Positions 1 to 8,286 of a stretch of DNA of 64,000 nt are shown piece after piece. This stretch comes from Mesorhizobium sp. L-2-11. GTDB taxonomy: Bacteria > Pseudomonadota > Alphaproteobacteria > Rhizobiales > Rhizobiaceae. Position 1 is the first letter of the stretch, and each line of letters opens with the position of its first letter. Below the pieces are notes generated by a model, which worked only from the letters and a program-made list of their open reading frames with translations, was not told where the DNA came from and searched no databases. The DNA lies in NCBI RefSeq assembly GCF_016756595.1, contig NZ_AP023257.1, forward strand, positions 62,001-126,000, in the 5' to 3' direction. The position numbers and the translations under genes were made by a program.

Positions 1-1330
1 CGGTGACCAGGTCTGCGTCTGGAAAACAGGTGGCGGCGCGACCGTTCTTCGCCTGCCATTTGCCAATCGACCGGCGTGTCTTGAAACCGGGCAAACCGTC
101 GGCGCTGCCGACATCGTGGCCCTCGGCCTCCAGCGCCCGCTGCAAGGTGGCGATATCAGACCTGTGGAGCCCGCCGACCGCACCCCAGCGCCCCGAAAAA
201 TTGCTGTCGCCATTGGCGATGCGGTCGGCGCCGTGGCCGATGAACAGGGCGTAGAGATCACTGGTGTTGTATTGCTTCAAGACGTAGAAATTGGGCGTGA
301 CGATGAAGGCTGGACCGCTGCGCCCGGCCGGCATCAGAAGAAAGCCTTCGGCCTTCAATTCGCGCGCCGGAAACGGCCTTGCCGCGACACGCTTGATGCC
401 CATATTGGCCCACTGGGAAATCCTCTTCCCCTGGTCCGGACCTTCGAGCGAGCAGGAGACCGCTTCCGGCACCGTCACTTCAAAACCCCAGCCGCGGCCT
501 TTTACCCAGCCATAGTGGACGAGATAGTTGGCGATCGAGGCCAGCGTGTCCGGCACCGAATTCCAAATGTCGACCCGGCCGTCGCCATCGAAATCGACGG
601 CGTGTCCGAGGAACGAAGTCGGCATGAACTGCGGTTGGCCGAGTGCGCCGGCCCAGGACGATTTCATCGCGCCGACCGGGGCCAGCCCGCGCTCGACGAT
701 CTCGAGCGCCGCCACAAGCTCGGTGCGGAAGAAGTCCTTCCTGGTCGCCATGAATGCCTTGGTGCCCAGCACTTCGAAAGCGTCGTAAGGCATCTTCGCC
801 GCGCCAAAGCCGCTCTCGCGACCCCAGATCGCCAGCAGCACCTCGCCCGGCACGCCGTAGCGCTTCTCGATCGCGGCGATGGTCCTGGCATTGGCCGCCT
901 TGCGAGTGCGGCCACCAGCGGTGACGGCGCGAACCGTCTTTTCGGCGAAATAGGCGCCGGGCGAACCGAACTCGGCCTGATGCTGCTTCTGCGGCGTCGT
1001 CGCCTTTTTGCCCGGCATCACCAGGTCGGGCAGTTTGAGGTTCGGTTTGATGCCATCGAAGGCGGCGTCGAAGGTTTTTCTCGAGATGCCCTTGGCGCTG
1101 GCCTCGGGCCAGAGGTCGGCTTGCAGCCAGGCGTGGAACTGGGTGTCGAGTTTGGTGGCAGAGGCGGGGGTGGCGAGGAGGATTGCAGTCAGTGCGGCGA
1201 AAAGAAACGCGACGGCTATTTTGTAAAAGCAGCGATCCTTCCCACCCCCCTCTGTCCTGCCGGACAGTCCGGCAGGACAGAGGGGGGTGGGACGGAGTGC
1301 CGGCTTTGCAGGACGCGTAGCAGCCATCAT
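1..1330 (-). CDS. Lytic murein transglycosylase (MltB family), C-terminus cut by window edge
   Basis: Probable periplasmic lytic transglycosylase that cleaves peptidoglycan glycan strands. Reading the minus strand gives an open frame running off the left edge, so the C-terminus is missing. The transglycosylase domain is recognised from the stretch IAAIEKRYGVPGEVLLAIWG followed by RESGFG, whose Glu (about residue 172) is the expected catalytic acid, and from GALGQPQFMPTSFLGHAVDF. After about residue 360 a peptidoglycan-binding helix bundle (DIATLQRALEAEGHDVGSAD) begins. Start chosen at ATG-ATG 1330, 19 bp after the recR stop, with GGGGGGAAG as ribosome binding site. Residues about 14-30 are encoded by a perfect 51-bp palindrome, and a hydrophobic signal segment ending at PASA (about residue 58) follows only after it. 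The long pre-sequence before the signal peptide is unusual. Likely co-transcribed with recR. Confidence 0.88.
   Translation of the reverse strand, partial: MMAATRPAKPALRPTPLCPAGLSGRTEGGGKDRCFYKIAVAFLFAALTAILLATPASATKLDTQFHAWLQADLWPEASAKGISRKTFDAAFDGIKPNLKLPDLVMPGKKATTPQKQHQAEFGSPGAYFAEKTVRAVTAGGRTRKAANARTIAAIEKRYGVPGEVLLAIWGRESGFGAAKMPYDAFEVLGTKAFMATRKDFFRTELVAALEIVERGLAPVGAMKSSWAGALGQPQFMPTSFLGHAVDFDGDGRVDIWNSVPDTLASIANYLVHYGWVKGRGWGFEVTVPEAVSCSLEGPDQGKRISQWANMGIKRVAARPFPARELKAEGFLLMPAGRSGPAFIVTPNFYVLKQYNTSDLYALFIGHGADRIANGDSNFSGRWGAVGGLHRSDIATLQRALEAEGHDVGSADGLPGFKTRRSIGKWQAKNGRAATCFPDADLVT
1241..1291. repeat. Perfect 51-bp palindrome (mosaic element) inside the 5' coding end of the transglycosylase gene
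   Basis: Two 25-bp perfect inverted arms around a single central base. The inner part (TGTCCTGCCGGAC) and the outer part (CCCCCCTCTG) recur in the repeats at 22362-22517 and 62051-62073. It resembles rhizobial intergenic mosaic palindromes. Here it lies within the open reading frame, adding about 17 codons in frame with no stop. Confidence 0.85.
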
Positions 1331-1349
1331 CCGCACTTCCCCCCAAGCC

Positions 1350-1955
1350 TCAAAACGCCGTCCGCGAGCGCAGCGCGGCGGCTAGCGTGCCTTCGTCGAG
1401 ATAGTCGAGTTCGCCGCCGACCGGCACGCCATGCGCCAGCCGCGTCACCTTGATGTCGAAGCCTGACAACTGGTCGGTGAGATAATGCGCGGTGGTCTGG
1501 CCCTCGACGGTGGCGTTGACGGCAAGGATCACCTCCTTGACCTCGCCGCCGGCGACGCGGTCGACCAGCGAGCGGATGTTGAGCTGCTCGGGGCCGATGC
1601 CGTCGAGCGGCGACAGCGAGCCGCCGAGCACGTGGTAGCGGACATTCATGGCCGCCGCCCGCTCCAGCGCCCACAGGTCGGCGACGTCCTCGACGACGAT
1701 CAGCGTGCCGGCGTCGCGGCGCGGATCGGTGCAGATCATGCAGGGGTCGGACGTATCGACATTGCCGCAGGTCGAGCAGATGCGTACCTTGTCGACCGCC
1801 TCGTTCATGGCGGCGGCGAGCGGCGACAGCAACTGCTCCTTCTTCTTGATGAGGTGAAGCGCTGCCCGCCTGGCCGAACGCGGCCCGAGCCCCGGCACCT
1901 TGGCCAGGAGCTGGATCAGGCGTTCGATCTCGGGACCGGCGATTCGCTTCGACAT
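1350..1955 (-). CDS. recR: Recombination mediator RecR
   Basis: RecR (201 aa, usual length about 200) works with RecF and RecO to load RecA on gapped DNA. Seen here: N-terminal helix-hairpin-helix ([20 protein letters not shown], about residues 14-33), a four-cysteine zinc finger ([16 protein letters not shown], about 60-75), and a Toprim domain with [16 protein letters not shown] and the C-terminal [19 protein letters not shown] signature. It lies downstream of dnaX and ybaB on the same strand, the common bacterial order, although here a SleB-type hydrolase gene separates ybaB from recR. The lytic transglycosylase gene follows after 19 bp, so the two are probably co-transcribed. Confidence 0.97.
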   Translation of the reverse strand: MSKRIAGPEIERLIQLLAKVPGLGPRSARRAALHLIKKKEQLLSPLAAAMNEAVDKVRICSTCGNVDTSDPCMICTDPRRDAGTLIVVEDVADLWALERAAAMNVRYHVLGGSLSPLDGIGPEQLNIRSLVDRVAGGEVKEVILAVNATVEGQTTAHYLTDQLSGFDIKVTRLAHGVPVGGELDYLDEGTLAAALRSRTAF

Positions 1956-2059
1956 CGCATCGGTTTAGGATTTTTCCGCGCGCTTTGGAACACTGCTGCG
2001 GCGCGGCTGCTGCGAACGATCGCTGAGGTTTGCGCTGCCGACGTCGACAGTCGATCGCC

Positions 2060-2956
2060 TCAGTAGGATTCCAGCGGCCTGCCCTGGCCAGCGATCATCG
2101 CGCCGATGGCGTCAGTGTTCTCAGGTGTCGATTCAAACGACATCGTCGGCTCGGCCGATGCCGCCGGGAATGACGTCACCGGTTGCGCACCAGCGCTGCC
2201 GCCGAAACGGGCGGCGTCCGGCTCCTGCATCGCCACAAAGGTCACCTTCTCTGGCGTTGCCTTCCATGGAGTAGCCTTTGCCGGTTGCGATGCGACCGCG
2301 GTCACATAGGTTGCGTTGGTGGGGGTTGCCTTGGCGAATTCCGCCTTGGCAGCCGGCGCCGCAGAGGCCATGAGCGTCACCGGTGCGGCGCGCGACCCGC
2401 GCGGCGTCGCCTGCGCCACCGCGACGGTGGGCTCGTCCGGCAACGGTTTCCAGTTCCGGCCGCGCTTTTCATAGAAGGCGTTGCCGCCGGCGACCAGGGT
2501 GTAGTGCATGTTCTTGTAGGGGAAACGCAGGCCGGCGGTGTGAAAGAACATCGAGTTCTTCAGCTTGGCCTTGCGCTCGCCCTTGAGCACCGCCTCAGCG
2601 GCCTCCTCGACATCGGGCATCGCCTTCGAATTCATCGGCCGTGTCATCACGCCCGGCGCGAACTGGCCGCGTTCGCCGACCACCTGGCAGATGGTGTTGC
2701 CGTGCTTGCCGGAGCGCAGCCGGTTCATCACCACCGTGCCGACGGCAATCATGCCGTCACGGCTCGACCGGTTGGATTCGAAGAACATCGCGCGCTGGAG
2801 GCACTCCTTGTCCTTCGCTGTGTGGCTGTAGGGCCGCGACCTGACGGTATCGGCCACGGACAGGCCGTGCGAGGTGGTCTGACTGCAGGCGGCCAAAAAA
2901 AGCGGAGAGGTGATGACGCCGAGCAGCAACGGCGTCTTCCATAGGGTCGCGATCAA
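2060..2956 (-). CDS. SleB-family cell wall hydrolase, probable lipoprotein
   Basis: Predicted peptidoglycan hydrolase of the SleB/CwlJ type. The N-terminus has a hydrophobic leader with a lipobox (FLAAC), so export and lipidation are likely. The catalytic domain covers about residues 60-160: ECLQRAMFFESNRSSRDGMI carries the expected Glu, followed by GTVVMNRLRSGKHGNTICQV and the GQFAPGVM segment. The C-terminal third is rich in Ala, Thr and Pro with no recognisable domain. The start is taken as TTG 2956 because GAGGGG lies 5 bp upstream and the leader then follows directly; an upstream in-frame start at 3070 would put 38 residues before the leader. The 270 bp upstream (2957-3226) show no gene. 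Confidence 0.85.
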   Translation of the reverse strand: MIATLWKTPLLLGVITSPLFLAACSQTTSHGLSVADTVRSRPYSHTAKDKECLQRAMFFESNRSSRDGMIAVGTVVMNRLRSGKHGNTICQVVGERGQFAPGVMTRPMNSKAMPDVEEAAEAVLKGERKAKLKNSMFFHTAGLRFPYKNMHYTLVAGGNAFYEKRGRNWKPLPDEPTVAVAQATPRGSRAAPVTLMASAAPAAKAEFAKATPTNATYVTAVASQPAKATPWKATPEKVTFVAMQEPDAARFGGSAGAQPVTSFPAASAEPTMSFESTPENTDAIGAMIAGQGRPLESY

Positions 2957-3226
2957 AGATATCCCCTCATTCTGTCGCCAGCCCGCCTCTGGTTGCGGCA
3001 AGAATGAGACACTTTCGGGCAAAAAGATGGCTAAAGCGTTATTAAGTCTGCGGAGTTGCCGGATGGACACAGCTGGCCGGCAGGCGGGCGTTGATCGCTG
3101 CGCTCTTCGGCCACGGTAACGGCACGGATGCTAGGACCATGCCGTGACCTTCGTCGCGGCCTTCGCAGAGTGGGCTTGCCGGGCCAAGCCATCGACTCGC
3201 TCGACCGGCATAACTATCGACGCACC

Positions 3227-3550
3227 TTAGAACGGCAGCTTCATTCCCGGCGGTATCGGCAGCCCGGCGGTCAGTGCCTGGGTCTTTTCCTGCATCATCT
3301 GCTCGACTTTGGCCCTGGCGTCATTGTGGGCGGCGAGGAGCAGATCCTCCAGAATCTCGACCTCGTCCTCCTTGAACAGTGACGGGTCGATCTTCAGCGC
3401 CTTCATCTCAAACGTGCCGGTCAGCGTCACGCTGACCAGGCCGCCGCCGGCCTGCCCGGTGGCTTCCAGCGTGGCGATCTCATCCTGCATGGCCTGGAAC
3501 TTGGCCTGCATTTCCTTCGCTTTGCCCATCAGGCCGAGAAGATCTTTCAT
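3227..3550 (-). CDS. Nucleoid-associated protein, YbaB/EbfC family
   Basis: Small DNA-binding protein of 107 aa, the normal family length. It begins [20 protein letters not shown], the typical N-terminal helix, with the [20 protein letters not shown] beta region and the PPGMKLPF C-terminus that are characteristic of the family. The gene sits 25 bp downstream of dnaX on the same strand, the standard dnaX-ybaB-recR arrangement. The start ATG 3550 gives the family-length protein; longer open frame upstream overlaps dnaX and is not real. Confidence 0.95.
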   Translation of the reverse strand: MKDLLGLMGKAKEMQAKFQAMQDEIATLEATGQAGGGLVSVTLTGTFEMKALKIDPSLFKEDEVEILEDLLLAAHNDARAKVEQMMQEKTQALTAGLPIPPGMKLPF

Positions 3551-3575
3551 CGCGTGGTCCTTTACACAATTGATA

Positions 3576-5405
3576 TCAGGTTTCGTCTTCGTCAGCGGGC
3601 GGCTCGATCGGAACCTCGGCCTCCACCGCATCGGCTTCCGGCGCGTCGGGAATGCGCACGTCGATGATCCTGGCGCCGGGAAAACGCGCCAGGATGGCGG
3701 CGACGGTCGGGTCGCTCTTGGCATCGAGGAGGGCGTTTTCGCGTTTGGTCGATTCCATCTCGGCCAGCGTCTGGCCGCCCGCTTCCTTCGACAGCGACAC
3801 CAGCCAGCTGCGGCCGGTCCAGGCGCGCAATTTGGCGGTCAAATCATTGAGCAGCATCTTCGGCGCGTCATCGGTCAGGCTGACGTCGATGCGGCCCGGT
3901 TCGATCCGCACCAGGCGCACGCAGCGCTTGACCAGCACCTTGAAGGCCATGTCGCGCTGGGCGTCGGCAAGGGCGACGATGTCGGCCAGCGATTTCACCG
4001 GCACCGGCGGCGCATCGGCGACCGGATCCGGCGCCGGAACGAAAGGCGCAGGCATCGGCTCGGGTTCGACCAGCCGCATCGTCTGGGCGCCGCCATTGAC
4101 CGTCGGCATCCGCGTCTGTGCCACGGCGCCGGCGCCGCCATTATCGGGATTTGCGGGGCCAGAATTGGCGGTGCGAGAGCTTGCGGACGCGCCATTCGAG
4201 CGTGGCACAGCACCCGGCGCCGACGCTGCGCCCTCCAGCGATTTCAATGCCTCGTCCAGCGTCGGCAGGTCGGCGGCGTGCGCCAGCCGGATCAGCACCA
4301 TTTCGGCGGCACTGACCGGCCGGTTGGAGGACTGCACCTCGGGAATGCCTTTCAACAGCATCTGCCAGGTCCGCGACAGCACCCTGACCGACAGCGCCTT
4401 GGCGAAATCGGCGCCGCGCCGGCGCTCGTCCTCTGACAGCGAGGCGTCGTCGAGAGCTGTCGGTACGAAGCGCAGCCGGGTGACGAGATGGTTGAACTCG
4501 GCCAAGTCGGTCAGCACAGCGGCCGGATCGGCGCCGGTGTCGTACTGGTTGCGGAATTCGGCCAGTGCGGCCGCCACATCGCCCTTCATCACATGTTCGA
4601 ACAGGTCGACGATCCGGGCGCGGTCGGCCAGCCCGAGCATGGCGCGCACCGCTTCGGCGCTGACTGCGCCGCTGCCATGGGCGATCGCCTGGTCGAGAAT
4701 GGACAGCGAATCGCGCGCCGAGCCCTCGGCCGCCCGGGCGATCATCGCCAGCGCGTCATCATCGACCGAGATGCCTTCTTTTACGGCGATCGAGGAGAGG
4801 TGCGCGACCAACGTGCCGGCATCGATACGCCTGAGATCGAAGCGCTGGCAGCGCGACAGGACGGTGATCGGAACTTTTCTGATCTCGGTGGTGGCGAAGA
4901 TGAATTTGACGTGCGGCGGCGGCTCTTCCAGCGTCTTCAGCAGGCCGTTGAAGGCCTGCGTCGAGAGCATGTGCACTTCGTCGATGATGTAGACCTTGTA
5001 GCGCGCCGACACCGGCGCGTAGCGCACGCGCTCGATGATGTCCCTGATATCGTCAATGCCTGTGTGCGAGGCGGCGTCCATCTCGATGACGTCGACATGG
5101 CGGCCTTCCATGATCGCCTGGCAGTGCTCGCCCGGCACGGCAAGATCGACCGAAGGCTGGTCGACGGTCGATGTTTTGTAGTTCAGGGCCCGCGCCAGTA
5201 TGCGCGCCGTCGTCGTCTTGCCGACACCGCGCACGCCGGTCAGCATCCAGGCCTGGGCGATGCGGCCGGTGGCAAAGGCGTTGGTGAGGGTGCGGACCAT
5301 CGGCTCCTGGCCGATCAGTTCGGAAAAATTGGCAGGACGGTATTTGCGCGCCAGAACGCGATAGGCGGCGGCCTTTTCCGTTCCCGAATTTCCGGCTTCG
5401 CTCAT
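3576..5405 (-). CDS. dnaX: DNA polymerase III subunits gamma and tau
   Basis: Clamp-loader ATPase of the replicative polymerase, 609 aa. Seen: N-terminal [20 protein letters not shown], Walker [15 protein letters not shown], Walker [10 protein letters not shown], sensor-1 region [20 protein letters not shown] and arginine-finger [10 protein letters not shown]. After about residue 400 the sequence turns low-complexity and then enters a tau-type C-terminal domain. The zinc module usually placed after Walker A is reduced: only one Cys remains ([15 protein letters not shown]) where a Cys-rich C-x2-C-x2-C motif is seen in many homologues. Start taken at ATG 5405; a TTG six codons upstream is also possible. 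ffs lies just upstream in the same direction. Confidence 0.96.
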   Translation of the reverse strand: MSEAGNSGTEKAAAYRVLARKYRPANFSELIGQEPMVRTLTNAFATGRIAQAWMLTGVRGVGKTTTARILARALNYKTSTVDQPSVDLAVPGEHCQAIMEGRHVDVIEMDAASHTGIDDIRDIIERVRYAPVSARYKVYIIDEVHMLSTQAFNGLLKTLEEPPPHVKFIFATTEIRKVPITVLSRCQRFDLRRIDAGTLVAHLSSIAVKEGISVDDDALAMIARAAEGSARDSLSILDQAIAHGSGAVSAEAVRAMLGLADRARIVDLFEHVMKGDVAAALAEFRNQYDTGADPAAVLTDLAEFNHLVTRLRFVPTALDDASLSEDERRRGADFAKALSVRVLSRTWQMLLKGIPEVQSSNRPVSAAEMVLIRLAHAADLPTLDEALKSLEGAASAPGAVPRSNGASASSRTANSGPANPDNGGAGAVAQTRMPTVNGGAQTMRLVEPEPMPAPFVPAPDPVADAPPVPVKSLADIVALADAQRDMAFKVLVKRCVRLVRIEPGRIDVSLTDDAPKMLLNDLTAKLRAWTGRSWLVSLSKEAGGQTLAEMESTKRENALLDAKSDPTVAAILARFPGARIIDVRIPDAPEADAVEAEVPIEPPADEDET

Positions 5406-5511
5406 TCGCCCGTAAAGCTCCAAGGGCCGCGGCTCAAGGCGGCCGATTCCTGCGCATAGTTTCGCCCGCAGGGCTTGGCGCCGTCAATGTCGCGGGAGAA
5501 GGCGAAGAGGT

Positions 5512-5607
5512 GGGAGGCTGGAACAATGACCCGTTCCGGGCTCGTTAGGGCTGCTTCCTTCCGGACCTGACCCGGTTGGCGAGTGGACCGTCCACCACCA
5601 ACCTCCC
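5512..5607 (-). ncRNA. ffs: Signal recognition particle RNA, small bacterial type (4.5S)
   Basis: The minus strand carries the invariant SRP domain IV core, GGTCAGGTCCGGAAGGAAGC followed by AGCC, closed by a long hairpin. The ends GGGAGGTTGG (5' at 5607) and CCAGCCTCCC (3' at 5512) pair, giving an RNA of about 96 nt, which fits the small bacterial type. Position just upstream of dnaX is a recurrent arrangement in this group. Exact ends are judged from the closing stem only. Confidence 0.93.
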
Positions 5608-5632
5608 GCTTTCCATATCGGCAATCCGGCAA

Positions 5633-5668
5633 TGAAATGCAAGGGCGCAGTGAAATGCAAGCGCGCAG
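5633..5668. repeat. Two tandem 18-bp units upstream of ffs
   Basis: Two adjacent copies of TGAAATGCAAGNGCGCAG, at 5633-5650 and 5651-5668, differ at one base. They lie 26-61 bp upstream of the inferred 5' end of ffs (minus strand), where its promoter should be. The rest of 5669-5840 holds no gene that can be supported. Confidence 0.7.
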
Positions 5669-5840
5669 TGACGGCGGCTTCCTTCCAGCCCAGGCCTTGG
5701 CAGGCCACACCCCAAGCTCTTCGCCGGACCACCATCGCCACGATAGAACTTGATTCGTTTGCCGCCCTCTTGCGGGCCAACGGCAGCCGCTCTAGCGTCG
5801 ATGACGTAAAAAAATACTACAAAAGTGAAGGAAAACGCCG

Positions 5841-6260
5841 ATGTCGCCGGGCCTCGAGGCCGGATTCACGCTGGATGCTCGTCTGGAGGCCGACAGCGAG
5901 CAGTTGATGTGGCTCGGCCTGTGCGAGTTGCGGGTGATGAACGACCGCCGCTGGCCATGGCTGCTTCTGGTGCCGCAGCGGCCGGGCGCGGAGGAAATCC
6001 ATGATTTGACGCCGCTCGACCAAGCGATGCTGACCTTCGAGACCAACATGGTGGCGCAGGCGCTGAAAAGCGTGACCGGCTGCACCAAAATCAACAGCGG
6101 CGCACTCGGCAACATCGTGCGGCAGCTGCATGTCCATGTCGTCGCGCGCTCGGAAGGCGATCCCGGCTGGCCCGGCCCGGTGTGGGGGCACGGCATGCGC
6201 GAGCCCTATGAGCGCTCCGACCTGCGCCGGTTTGCGCAGAAGATAAAGGCGGCGCTATAA
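5841..6260 (+). CDS. HIT-domain protein with an altered histidine triad
   Basis: Protein of 139 aa. The fold is suggested by LVPQRPGAEEIHDLTPLDQA (near the N-terminus) and by QLHVHVVARSEGDPGWPGPV, which matches the HIT motif H-x-H-x-H except that the first His is Gln. HIT proteins bind nucleotides and hydrolyse nucleotide phosphoramidates or dinucleoside polyphosphates. The remaining two His include the one expected to act as nucleophile, so activity is possible. The gene is followed after 9 bp by nudC, another nucleotide hydrolase, which suggests a shared transcript for nucleotide clean-up. Substrate unknown. Confidence 0.82.
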   Translation: MSPGLEAGFTLDARLEADSEQLMWLGLCELRVMNDRRWPWLLLVPQRPGAEEIHDLTPLDQAMLTFETNMVAQALKSVTGCTKINSGALGNIVRQLHVHVVARSEGDPGWPGPVWGHGMREPYERSDLRRFAQKIKAAL

Positions 6261-6269
6261 GACTGTCCC

Positions 6270-7238
6270 GTGTCTATCCTGAACATCGAGTCTCCGATGA
6301 GCTTCCGCCTGTTTGACGCGCCCTTGCGCGAGCCGAGCCAGTTCGTCGGTTTCGCCGGCAATGTGATCGACCGGCAATCGGAAAACCGCGCCGACGATTG
6401 CGTCGAAAAGGCGCTCGCCGATCTTTCAGCCAGGCTTTTGCTGATGCATGGCGGGCGGCTCTATCTGAAGCTCAGCGGTGGCGGCTTCGACCCCTGGTTC
6501 AGCGCCGAGGAAAGCCGGCCGCTCCGGGTGTCGCTCGACCATGGCGTCCTGCTCGGTTTGTCCGACAGCGGTCCGGTGCTCGCGGTGCCGGCCGGCATCG
6601 ATCCCGAACAGCTGCCCGATACCATCAAGGCCATCGACTATCGCTCGGTCTATATGCAGGGGCTGATCGACGAGGCGGCGGCCGGCGCGATGGCGCAAGG
6701 AGCAGCGCTGCTCGCCTGGCATGCCAGCCACCGCTTCTGCAGCAAATGCGGCGCTGAAGCCGCGATGCGGGCCGGCGGCTACAAGCGGCTTTGCCCGGCC
6801 TGCGCCACCGAGCATTTTCCGCGAACCGACCCGGTGGCGATCATGCTGACGGCGACGCGTGAAAAATGCCTGCTCGGCCGCGGCCGGCATTTCGCGCCCG
6901 GCATGTATTCGGCGCTTGCCGGCTTCATCGAGCCTGGCGAGACGATCGAGGCGGCGGTGCGCCGCGAAACGCTGGAGGAAGCCGGTATCCGGCTTGGCCG
7001 CGTCGTCTATCATGCCAGCCAGCCCTGGCCGTTTCCGTATTCGCTGATGATCGGCTGCTTCGGCGAGCCGCTCAACGACGACATCCAGGCCGACCTCAGC
7101 GAGCTGGAAGACTGCCGCTGGTTCTTTCGCGACGAGGTGCTCTTGATGCTGGCCCGCGAGCATCCGGGCGGCCTGGTCACGCCGCCAAAGGGGGCGATCG
7201 CCCATAACCTCATCCGCGCCTGGGCCGACAGCGCGTAG
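6270..7238 (+). CDS. nudC: NAD(+) diphosphatase NudC (Nudix hydrolase)
   Basis: Nudix hydrolase that splits NADH/NAD+ to nicotinamide mononucleotide and AMP and, in characterised homologues, removes NAD caps from RNA. Seen: an N-terminal domain (residues 1-150), a four-Cys zinc ribbon (C157, C160, C175, C178), the Nudix box around residues 218-240 (GFIEPGETIEAAVRRETLEE then AGI), and the NudC-specific SQPWPFPYSLM motif just after it. Length 322 aa is a little longer than E. coli NudC, as usual in alphaproteobacteria. The frame opens with GTG 6270; an in-frame ATG at 6297 (MSFRLFD) is an alternative start. It follows the HIT gene closely. Confidence 0.94.
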   Translation: MSILNIESPMSFRLFDAPLREPSQFVGFAGNVIDRQSENRADDCVEKALADLSARLLLMHGGRLYLKLSGGGFDPWFSAEESRPLRVSLDHGVLLGLSDSGPVLAVPAGIDPEQLPDTIKAIDYRSVYMQGLIDEAAAGAMAQGAALLAWHASHRFCSKCGAEAAMRAGGYKRLCPACATEHFPRTDPVAIMLTATREKCLLGRGRHFAPGMYSALAGFIEPGETIEAAVRRETLEEAGIRLGRVVYHASQPWPFPYSLMIGCFGEPLNDDIQADLSELEDCRWFFRDEVLLMLAREHPGGLVTPPKGAIAHNLIRAWADSA

Positions 7239-7257
7239 CCTCGCAGGGGAAGCAAAA

Positions 7258-7551
7258 ATGATCCGTCATACAGTGGTGTTCAGGCTGAAGCACAAGGAGA
7301 GCTCGGCCGAGGAGGCAAAATTCCTCGCAGACGCCAAAATACTGGCAGCGATACCGGGCGTCGAAAAGTTCGAGCAGCTGCGGCAGGTGAGCCCGAAGAA
7401 CGACTTTCGCTTCGGCTTCTCGATGGAGTTCGCCGACCAGGCTGCCTATTCCGGTTACAACGACCATCCCGACCACGTCGCCTTCGTCCGCGACCGCTGG
7501 ATCCCGGAGGTCGCGGCGTTTTTGGAGATCGACTACGCGCCGCTGAGCTAA
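7258..7551 (+). CDS. Dabb (stress-responsive alpha/beta barrel) domain protein
   Basis: Protein of 97 aa, the size of a single Dabb domain. It begins MIRHTVVFRLK, the usual first strand, and contains ADQAAYSGYNDHPDHVAFV, the conserved segment with His residues before the last helix. Such proteins form dimeric ferredoxin-like barrels; most lack a known substrate. It lies 19 bp after nudC on the same strand, with AGGGGAAGC as ribosome binding site, so it probably shares the nudC transcript. Its last 4 bp overlap the end of the convergent glutathione S-transferase gene. Confidence 0.85.
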   Translation: MIRHTVVFRLKHKESSAEEAKFLADAKILAAIPGVEKFEQLRQVSPKNDFRFGFSMEFADQAAYSGYNDHPDHVAFVRDRWIPEVAAFLEIDYAPLS

Positions 7552-8197
7552 GTTGGTGACTTGCCTGTGAAAGCTGCCAGTTGAGCGGCGAAAGCACGCT
7601 TGTAGGCGGGCCGGGCTTCGCCACGGGCGACATAGGCGGAGAGGTTCGGATATTCTTCCAGTATACCCGACCCGCTCAACCTTAGCAGCACGTGCACCAT
7701 CATCAGATCGCCGGCGCTGAACGCACCATCGAGCCAGTCGGCATCGCCCAGGCGATCGGAAAGTTCGCCCAGCCGGTCACGGATGCGATCATCGACCATA
7801 GGCAGGCGCTGTTCGTGCCAGGTCTCGTCGCGCTCCAGGAGCACGGCTGTTTGGCGTCAAGGATCGGCGGCTCCACGGTGTTGAGCGCGGCAAACATCCA
7901 CGAGATTGCGCGCGCCCGGGCATTCGCATCGTCTGGCAGCAGGCCAGCATGGCGCTCGGCGATATGGAGCACGATCGCCCCCGACTCGAACAGCGCGAGA
8001 TCGCCTTCTTCATAGGTCGGAATCTGCCCGAAAGGGTGAAGCGCGAGATGCGCAGGTTCGTTCATCGCTTTGAACGAAACGAGACGAACTTGGTAAGGCT
8101 GGCCGACTTCTTCAAGCGCCCAGCGAACGCGCATGTCCCGCGCCAGTCCCCTGCCGCGATCGGGCGACCGTTCAAAGGCGGTGATGGTGGGGGTCAT
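7548..8197 (-). pseudogene. Glutathione S-transferase interrupted by a one-base frameshift
   Basis: The 5' part (8197 to about 7850) encodes a thioredoxin-like GST N-domain: RWALEEVGQPYQVRLVSF, then HPFGQIPTYEEGDLALFESG and AIVLHIAERH. The frame continues into EPPILDAKQ and then loses sense. The C-terminal all-helical domain continues in another frame from about 7844: LLERDETWHEQRLPMVDDRI, then DWLDGAFSAGDLMMVHVLLR and PNLSAYVARGEARPAYKRAF. One base appears to be missing near 7845-7860. Repaired, the protein would be about 216 aa, normal for a GST. Either a recent inactivating mutation or a sequence error; codon use and conserved motifs are intact on both sides. Confidence 0.85.
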
Positions 8198-8286
8198 TGG
8201 CAGGCCTCATCTCGTCGTGTTTTCTTCGATTGTGGCATGCAAAGGACGAATGTCGCGCCGCAATTCCGACATCCGGGAACTGTTTT

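Noticed and set aside
116..1453. Long plus-strand open frame over the transglycosylase and recR region
   Set aside because: It is the reverse-strand shadow of two well-supported minus-strand genes; its translation is Arg/Gly-rich with no recognisable family and it crosses the palindrome.
3652..4992. Long plus-strand open frame opposite dnaX
   Set aside because: Shadow of dnaX: Ser/Ala/Arg-rich translation without domain signals.
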